From assembly GCF_030019515.1 (NCBI RefSeq), contig NZ_JASEEQ010000012.1, positions 62,001 to 126,000 of the forward strand: DNA of 64,000 nucleotides, read 5' to 3'. Under the pieces are notes generated by a model. The model did no database searches, was not told the DNA's origin, and saw nothing but the letters and a program-made list of their open reading frames with translations. The translations under genes were made by a program, and so were the position numbers. The DNA is from Nocardioides sp. Its GTDB lineage: Bacteria > Actinomycetota > Actinomycetes > Propionibacteriales > Nocardioidaceae. Each line of letters begins with the position of its first letter. Within the stretch, counting starts at the first letter, position 1. Shown one piece after another: positions 58,611 through 64,000 of the stretch.

Positions 58611-58666
58611 CTGTACCAGTCAAGCTCTGTACCGATACAGTAGCGCCCTCTGCTTTACCGGTCAAG
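58611..58666. promoter_or_regulatory. Candidate LacI-type operator cluster
   Basis: CTGTACCAGTCAAG (58611-58624) and CTTTACCGGTCAAG (58653-58666) match at 12 of 14 positions, 42 bp apart (about four helical turns). Between them lies the dyad CTGTA-CCGA-TACAG (58627-58640). The stretch is AT-richer than its surroundings and upstream of the small gene at 58593 and the LacI gene. Confidence 0.5.
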
Positions 58667-58741
58667 TCAGACCCTCGGGGTACTCCCTGACGAAGGGGCC
58701 CGCGAGATGGCCGATCGGGGGCCCGACCGTCGGGGAGCACC

Positions 58742-61516
58742 TCAGCCGGCGGGGGCCACCGAGGGCTCGTGGGTGACCTGGTCCCAGGTGAACACGTAGG
58801 ACCCGCCACCGGTGGGGACGCTCAGCGGCAGGTTGCTGCCGCCCGCCGCGCCTCCGGCGCCGTAGTTGACGTCCCAGGAGTCGTCGATGGCGACCTTCCA
58901 CTCGTAGTCGCCTGCCGGCAGCGTGAACGTGCCGTGCCAGCGCCCGTCGGTGCGGTCGAAGGCGAGGTGGGTGGCGGCGCAGTCGGGCTGCCAGTCACCG
59001 GGACAGCCGAGCTCGTCTTGGAGGCTGCCCGCCACGGTGACCGAGTCGACGGCGGGCGATGGCTCGGCGGTCGTCACCGTAACCGGGGCACTGGTGCGCT
59101 GCACGACCCGCTGCTCGCTCAGGGTGGCGCGGTAGCGCACCGTCGTGCCGAGCGGCAGGCCGGAGACGTCGTCGGTGATCAGGTAGACCGGCGCGGAGCT
59201 GTCGGTGCCGAGACTGGTCCAGGGGCCGCCGGCCACGCTGCGCTCGAACTCCACCGCCTGCAAGGACCGCTCCGGGTCGACGGTGGCGGTGATCGTGACC
59301 GGGTCGATGCTGCTCACGGTGCCGCCGTCGGCGGGCGCGGTCACGGTGACCTGCGTTCGAGGCACCCGCAACGTACGCACGGCCGAACCGCGGTGGTGGC
59401 CGGCGTTGTCGAGCACGGCAGCGCGATACTGCACCGGCAGGCCCGGCGGCAGCGCCGTGACTTCGTGGAAGACCTGGTACGGCGCGGAGTCGTCGACGCC
59501 GATGGTCCGCCACTTCCCGTGGCCGTCGAGCCGGCGCTGGAAGGTCACCTCGGCGAACGCGGACCCGGAGACCCGCGCGCGCACGTGCACCCGTCCCCAC
59601 GAGACCGGGGACGGCGACGGCCGGGTGAGCGAGATCCGGGGAGCCGCCGCAGATCGCGGCATCGGGTCGGTGGCGACGTACACCGCGGAGGAGAGCCCGG
59701 GCAGGGCGAGGTGCAGGCTGCGGTCGGCCCGGCTGGTGAGGGTCGAGGGCCCGGACCCGTAGACCTTGCGGAACCCGCCGGAGCGCAGGTACGTCGGGAC
59801 CGCCGCGCTCGCCCGGTCCTCGCTGTTGTTGAGCGCGACGACGTACTCCCGGTCGTGCCTGCGGTCGACCCGTGAGAACGCGAAGATCCCCGGGCCGTCC
59901 GAGGCGTAGCGGACCTGCTGGGCGCCGTTGCGCAGCGCGGGGTGCCGCGCGGTGAGCGTGGCGAGCCGGCTGATCGACCGGTACATCGGGGAGTCGGTGA
60001 CGAAGTTGTCGTCGGCGCCGGTGCGGTCGGTGCCGATCTGGTCGTCGTCCTGGTACTCGGGCACCTGGCTGGCGAACATCGTCTGTCGCGCGAGCTGGTC
60101 GCCGCCGTCACCGGTGAAGCCCTGCTCGTCGCCGTAGTAGACGACCGGGTTGCCCCGCGAGAAGTACATGAGCTCGTGGGCGAGCCGGTCGCGGGAGAGC
60201 AGCTCGGCGTCGTCGGCGCCGGGGTTGTCGGCCTTCAGGAAGTGGCCGATCCGGCCCATGTCGTGGTTGCCGAGGAACGTCGGCAGGGAGTAGGCGTTCG
60301 AGTTGTAGTCGGTGTACCAGTCGTCGTTGGCGAAGAACCGGGCCAGACCCTGGTTGTCGGCACTGCGAGACGCAAAGCCGCGCGCGGCGTCCTGGAACGG
60401 GAAGTCGAGGACGGCCTGCATCCGGTCGAAGGTCGTGTAGTGCGAGGTGAACGCCTTGGCTGCCGCGTCGCTGCCGTCGAGCGCCACCTCGCCGAACATG
60501 AAGAAGCCCGGGTTCCCGTCGACCGCGGCGAGCTGCTGGATCCGGGTCCCGAACCGCTGCCAGAACACGTCGTCGACGTGCTTCATCGTGTCGATGCGGA
60601 AGCCGTCGATGTCGAAGTCCCTCACCCAGGTGCGGTAGATGTCGATCATGCCGGTCACCACCTCCGGCTTCTCGGTGAACAGGTCGTCGAGGCCGAAGAA
60701 GTCGCCGTACTGGCTGTCCTCGCCGGTGAACGTCGTGTTGCCCCGGTTGTGGTAGTTCGTGACGTCGTTGAGCCAGGCGGGGACCTTGAGGTCCTGCTCG
60801 TCGGGGTCGAGCACGGGGGTGTAGGGGAACGACGTGGCGGGGTCGAGGGCGGGGAACGGGTCGCCGATCTGGGCGGGGTCGCGGTCGTCGAACGGATCGC
60901 CGTCGGCGTCGCGGTAGGGGACGGCGTCCTTCGACACGTAGGCCGTCCGGTCGCCCTCCTCGTAGCCGATCACGTCCGCGGTGTGGTTGGTGATGATGTC
61001 GAAGTAGACCTTCATCCCGCGCTCGTGGGCGTCGGCGACCAGCGAGGCGAGGTCCTCGTTGGTGCCGAGATGGGGGTCGACGGTGGTGAAGTCCGTGATC
61101 CAGTAGCCGTGGTAGCCCGCGGACGGCCCGTCCTCGAGCTGGACCGCCTTGTTCTTGAAGATGGGCGTCAGCCAGATCGCGTCGGTGCCGAGCCCCTCGA
61201 TGTAGTCCAGGTGGGATCGCAGGCCCTCGAGGTCACCGCCGTTGTAGAAGCCCTTCGCCGTGGGGTCGAAGCCGGTGGTGAGCCGGTCGCCGGTCAGGCC
61301 GCCCTCGTCGTTGGTGGCGTCGCCGTTCGCGAACCGGTCGCCCATCACGAAGTAGAAGTCCTCGTCGGTCACGCCCGGGCGTGGGGCGTGCTGGGCGTAG
61401 CCGGCGGGGTGCCGGCCGACCGCCCCCGGGCTCTCGGTCGCGCCGGCCGCACCGGACGGGACGGCGAGGGCGAGACCGAGGACGGCGACGACCGGTGCGG
61501 AGAGCAGGATGCGCAT
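58742..61516 (-). CDS. Secreted alpha-amylase family (GH13) enzyme with C-terminal accessory domains
   Basis: A 924-aa exoenzyme. Signal peptide at residues 1-24 (LLSAPVVAVLGLALAVPSGA). Catalytic barrel to about residue 560: DIITNHTADV (region I), DGFRIDTMKHV with the nucleophile Asp, FMFGEVALDG with the acid/base Glu, and FLGNHDMGR with the transition-state Asp. Two Ig-like modules follow (about 630-810). A terminal domain with LAFDRTDGRWHGTFTLPAGD and YEWKVAIDDSWDVNYG is like the C-terminal module of bacterial pullulanases. It likely hydrolyses starch, maltodextrin or a related glucan outside the cell. Confidence 0.92.
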   Translation of the reverse strand: MRILLSAPVVAVLGLALAVPSGAAGATESPGAVGRHPAGYAQHAPRPGVTDEDFYFVMGDRFANGDATNDEGGLTGDRLTTGFDPTAKGFYNGGDLEGLRSHLDYIEGLGTDAIWLTPIFKNKAVQLEDGPSAGYHGYWITDFTTVDPHLGTNEDLASLVADAHERGMKVYFDIITNHTADVIGYEEGDRTAYVSKDAVPYRDADGDPFDDRDPAQIGDPFPALDPATSFPYTPVLDPDEQDLKVPAWLNDVTNYHNRGNTTFTGEDSQYGDFFGLDDLFTEKPEVVTGMIDIYRTWVRDFDIDGFRIDTMKHVDDVFWQRFGTRIQQLAAVDGNPGFFMFGEVALDGSDAAAKAFTSHYTTFDRMQAVLDFPFQDAARGFASRSADNQGLARFFANDDWYTDYNSNAYSLPTFLGNHDMGRIGHFLKADNPGADDAELLSRDRLAHELMYFSRGNPVVYYGDEQGFTGDGGDQLARQTMFASQVPEYQDDDQIGTDRTGADDNFVTDSPMYRSISRLATLTARHPALRNGAQQVRYASDGPGIFAFSRVDRRHDREYVVALNNSEDRASAAVPTYLRSGGFRKVYGSGPSTLTSRADRSLHLALPGLSSAVYVATDPMPRSAAAPRISLTRPSPSPVSWGRVHVRARVSGSAFAEVTFQRRLDGHGKWRTIGVDDSAPYQVFHEVTALPPGLPVQYRAAVLDNAGHHRGSAVRTLRVPRTQVTVTAPADGGTVSSIDPVTITATVDPERSLQAVEFERSVAGGPWTSLGTDSSAPVYLITDDVSGLPLGTTVRYRATLSEQRVVQRTSAPVTVTTAEPSPAVDSVTVAGSLQDELGCPGDWQPDCAATHLAFDRTDGRWHGTFTLPAGDYEWKVAIDDSWDVNYGAGGAAGGSNLPLSVPTGGGSYVFTWDQVTHEPSVAPAG

Positions 61517-61843
61517 GGGGTCCCTCCCGAGGACGTGAACCAGATCACAGGTGGGAGCAACCTAGGCCGATCCCGACGGAGCGGCAAGGGACCCCGGGCC
61601 GGGCCGCGCGACCGGCGGCGAGACGGTCCAGGCCGGGCGCACCGGGGCGCTGATCTTCTCGGTCCCGCGCGGCATCGCCGCGCTCTCGCAGGTCCTTCGG
61701 CCCCCGACCGGCGCGCCCTGGCCCGTTCGGGCCAGGGGCGGAGACCGCGGAAGGTGGCCGCTGCGGGCGACGCGCGGCCCGCACGCCTGCGCGAGCGTTG
61801 CTCCAGGCGCCCACCGGGGGTGCCGGGACCGAGAGGGAACGTC
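61517..61843. other. Gene-free stretch between amylase and tautomerase remnant
   Basis: Holds the amylase promoter (minus) near 61520-61560. A perfect hairpin CCCTGGCCCG-TT-CGGGCCAGGG lies at 61716-61737. A short coding-like stretch near 61618-61690 reads TGALIFSVPRGIAALSQVL but has no start or homology I can name; it may be further rubble from the deletion scar to the right. Confidence 0.4.
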
Positions 61844-61912
61844 ATGCCACTGATCCAGGTCAAGGTGATCGAGAACGTCTTCACCGACGAGCAGAAGCAG
61901 GAGATCGTCCGC
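61844..61912 (+). pseudogene. Tautomerase family gene, 5' remnant (23 codons)
   Basis: MPLIQVKVIENVFTDEQKQE IVR is the start of a 4-oxalocrotonate tautomerase-like protein, with the catalytic N-terminal Pro. Similarity ends abruptly after Arg23, where normal members continue for about 40-50 residues more. The frame then runs into unrelated Arg-rich codons and stops at 62011. Confidence 0.75.
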
Positions 61913-62751
61913 AGCGGCTGGGCGAGCCGGACGTGTCGAGGCGCCGGCGCCAGCGGGAGGCCGCGCTCGCCGCGCAGGCGGAGGAGATGTCCCACGTGGT
62001 CGACCACCTGATCGCGACCGACGACTCCGAGATGCGCGTGATATCGATGCTGCGGGTCGAGGACCTGCAGGGCGCGCTGGTCGACGAGGACGCCGTCTCG
62101 AGGCCCGACCCGGACCTGCTGGCCGGGCCGTTCGCGCACGTCGTGGTGGACGAGGCCCAGGAGCTGACCGACGCGGAGTGGCAGATGCTGCTGCTGCGCT
62201 GCCCCTCGCGCAGCCTCACGATCGTCGGGGACCGCGCCCAGGCCCGGCACGGGTTCGCGGAGTCCTGGGCGGAGCGGCTGCACCGGATCGGGCTCGATCG
62301 GGTCGAGCTGGCCTCGCTGAGCATCAACTACCGGACGCCGGAGGAGGTGATGGCCGAGGCGGAGCCGGTGATCCGCGCGGCCCTGCCCGACGCCAACGTC
62401 CCCGTGTCGGTCCGGAGCACCGGCGTGCCGGTCCAGCACGGCCCGGCGGCGGACCTGGCCACGGTCCTCGGCTCCTGGCTCGCCGCGCACGCCGAGGGCA
62501 TCGCCGCCGTCATCGCCGCGCCCGCGGTCGAGGGGCTCGGCCCGACCGGGCGGGTCCGTTCGCTGACCCCGGAGCTCGCCAAGGGCCTCGAGTTCGACCT
62601 CGTCGTGCTCGTCGACCCCGACACCTTCGGCGCCGGCGTCGAGGGCGCCGTCGACCGGTACGTCGCGATGACCCGCACCACCCAGCGACTCGTCGTCCTC
62701 ACCAGCGCACCGCCACCGGGCTCGACGGGCTGGAGCCCGAGCGGTCACTGA
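61913..62751 (+). pseudogene. HelR/UvrD-like helicase gene, 3' remnant
   Basis: In the frame ending at 62751, coding-like sequence begins near 61920 (GEPDVSRRRRQREAALAAQA) and continues with helicase motifs: HVVVDEAQELTDAEWQMLLL (Walker B), TIVGDRAQARHG, SLSINYRTPEEVMAEAEPVI and KGLEFDLVVLVDPDTFG. These match the C-terminal part of HelR-type RNA polymerase recycling ATPases. The Walker A half (about 400 residues or more) is missing and no start codon with ribosome-binding site is present, so a deletion joined it to the tautomerase 5' end. Confidence 0.78.
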
Positions 62752-62804
62752 TCGCTCCGGACGATTTCCCACCCGTCGGGGTGGGTCCCCGTAGCATCGG
62801 CCGC

Positions 62805-63683
62805 GTGCAGGTACCGGCGCCGATCGAGTACGAGCGCGCGACCAGCGTCGAGCATGCGATCGGGCTGCTGACGCGGCTCGGCGACGAGGCGCGGCTGATC
62901 GCCGGCGGGCACAGCCTGCTGCCGATGATGAAGCTGCGGCTGGCCAACCCCGAGTACCTCATCGACATCAACGACCTGCACGGCCAGCTGAGCTACATCG
63001 ACATCGGCGCGACCCGGGTGCGGATCGGTGCGATGACCCGGCACCGGGAGCTGCTCGAGTCGGTCGCGCTCGCGGAGGTCTGCCCGATCTTCCGCGACGC
63101 CGAGCGGGTGATCGCCGACCCGCCGGTCCGCAACCGGGGCACGCTCGGCGGTGCGCTCTGCCAGGCCGACCCCTCCGAGGACCTCTCCTCGGTCTGCACG
63201 ACGCTCGACGCCAGCTGCGTGATCCGCGGCCGCGACGGCGAGCGGGTGGTGTCCATGGACGACTTCCACCGCGGGCCGTACGAGACGGCGGTCCGGCACG
63301 ACGAGATGCTGATCGAGGTGCGCATCCCGATGCGCCCGCACGGCAGCAGTGCCTACGCGAAGGTCGACCGCCGGGCCGGTGACTGGGCGGTCGCCGCGGC
63401 CGGCGCCGCGCTCTGGCTCGACGAGCACGGCACGATCGCCGACGCCCGGGTCGGCCTCGCCGCGGTCGGACCCAACACCACCGGGATCCCTGCGATCTCG
63501 GAGGCGCTGCGCGGGCGGGCGCCGGGCGAGGACGCCTGGACCGAGGCCGCGGCGATCGCGGAGGCCGCCTGCCGGCCGGTCACCGACAGTCGGGGGAGCG
63601 CGGACTACAAGCGCCACCTGGCCGGCGAGCTCACCCGGCGTACCCTCCGCACGGCCTGGGAGCGGGTGGTCGCGTGGAGGTGA
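62805..63683 (+). CDS. FAD-binding subunit of a molybdenum hydroxylase (CoxM/CutM-like)
   Basis: A 292-aa protein. The FAD-binding motifs are present: AGGHSLLPMMKLRLANPEYL near residue 32 and TLGGALCQADPSED near residue 117, with IGAMTRHRELLES between. The C-terminal domain includes YAKVDRRAGDWAVAAAGAAL. This is the medium subunit of xanthine dehydrogenase/CO dehydrogenase-type enzymes, passing electrons from the [2Fe-2S] subunit to FAD. GTG start; the next gene overlaps by 10 bp. The substrate cannot be told without the large subunit. Confidence 0.92.
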   Translation: MQVPAPIEYERATSVEHAIGLLTRLGDEARLIAGGHSLLPMMKLRLANPEYLIDINDLHGQLSYIDIGATRVRIGAMTRHRELLESVALAEVCPIFRDAERVIADPPVRNRGTLGGALCQADPSEDLSSVCTTLDASCVIRGRDGERVVSMDDFHRGPYETAVRHDEMLIEVRIPMRPHGSSAYAKVDRRAGDWAVAAAGAALWLDEHGTIADARVGLAAVGPNTTGIPAISEALRGRAPGEDAWTEAAAIAEAACRPVTDSRGSADYKRHLAGELTRRTLRTAWERVVAWR

Positions 63684-64000
63684 CGTTGAGCGTCAACGGC
63701 GAGCCCGTCACCCGCGACGTCGAGGCGCGGCTGCTGCTGGTGCACTTCCTGCGCGACGAGCTCGGCCTGACCGGCACGCACTGGGGCTGCGACACGAGCA
63801 ACTGCGGCAGCTGCGTCGTCCTGTACGACGACGAGCCGGTCAAGTCGTGCACGGTGCTCACCGCGATGGCCGGGGGGCACGACGTCCGCACCGTCGAGGA
63901 CCTCGAACAGGACGAGGTTCTCGACCCGGTGCAGCAGGGCTTCATGGAGTGCCACGGCCTGCAGTGCGGGTTCTGCACCCCGGGGATGCTTATGTCGGCT
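63674..64000 (+). CDS. [2Fe-2S] subunit of the molybdenum hydroxylase, 3' end outside window
   Basis: 109 codons are visible. The plant-type ferredoxin cluster GCDTSNCGSCVVLYDDEPVK and the following SCTVL are complete, and the second cluster begins at CHGLQCGFCTPGML. GTG start overlaps the end of the FAD subunit gene. The large Mo-binding subunit is expected just beyond the window. Confidence 0.95.
   Translation, partial: MEVTLSVNGEPVTRDVEARLLLVHFLRDELGLTGTHWGCDTSNCGSCVVLYDDEPVKSCTVLTAMAGGHDVRTVEDLEQDEVLDPVQQGFMECHGLQCGFCTPGMLMSA

Noticed and set aside
59942..62011. 689-codon plus-strand frame opposite the amylase
   Set aside because: Shadow of the GH13 gene; only the last codons from 61844 read as a tautomerase start.

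Overview
The window is very GC-rich, gene-dense DNA with many GTG/TTG starts and overlapping ATGA/GTGA junctions. Its gene set is typical of a high-GC actinomycete: GTP-dependent PEP carboxykinase, TrmB/LuxR-type regulators, a HelR-like helicase remnant, and GH92 and GH13 exoenzymes. I infer a Nocardioides-like member of the Propionibacteriales from gene content and style; no 16S or marker comparison was possible.

Left chromosomal flank (1-8711): a partial MobA-like gene, a nitrilase-family amidohydrolase, a membrane protein, a biotinyl-domain protein, two tRNA-Ser genes, two small hypothetical genes, a regulatory island, pckG and tRNA-Arg(ACG). The regulatory island (3878-6310) holds two TrmB/LuxR-like regulators on either side of a 39-codon gene. 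That gene encodes a signal peptide followed by the decapeptide DTSWGWRSTR, and its upstream region carries three 16-bp dyads of the form YTGCA-N6-TGCAR plus an 18-bp dyad. It looks like an uncharacterised secreted-peptide signalling locus.

Prophage (8712-52310, about 43.6 kb): it is bounded by 37-bp direct repeats and inserted in the 3' half of tRNA-Arg(ACG), which it restores. Order: repressor (-) and divergent Cro-like gene; early/replication genes, including a DnaN-like/FtsK-gamma fusion and an HTH initiator-like gene with four 18-bp palindromic iterons and a perfect DnaA box inside it; ParB-like, Lsr2-like and MerR-like genes; terminator; HNH, terminases, portal, ClpP-like protease, capsid, connectors; a contractile tail (sheath, tube, -1 frameshifted chaperones, tape measure, hub, gp25, gpJ, gpI, fibre); a SEC-C gene on the opposite strand; lysis-region genes; terminator; accessory genes including a second tyrosine recombinase and a ParB-like plus Dam-like methyltransferase pair; and finally an RHH gene and the integrase cassette on the minus strand.

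The most striking observation is that the repressor reading frame runs through the attachment core. In the integrated form it stops in the host tRNA (116 aa). In the excised circle the same frame continues through the core into 52273-52043 (191 aa) and its stop overlaps the next start codon of the int cassette. This is the arrangement of integration-dependent immunity known from mycobacteriophages BPs, Charlie and Brujita.

Right chromosomal flank (52311-64000): a secreted GH92 glycosidase, a frameshifted small gene, an orphan PAS histidine kinase, a DUF1059-like protein, a LacI regulator, a secreted GH13 amylase, a deletion scar joining a tautomerase start to the 3' part of a HelR-like helicase gene, and the FAD and [2Fe-2S] subunits of a molybdenum hydroxylase running off the window.
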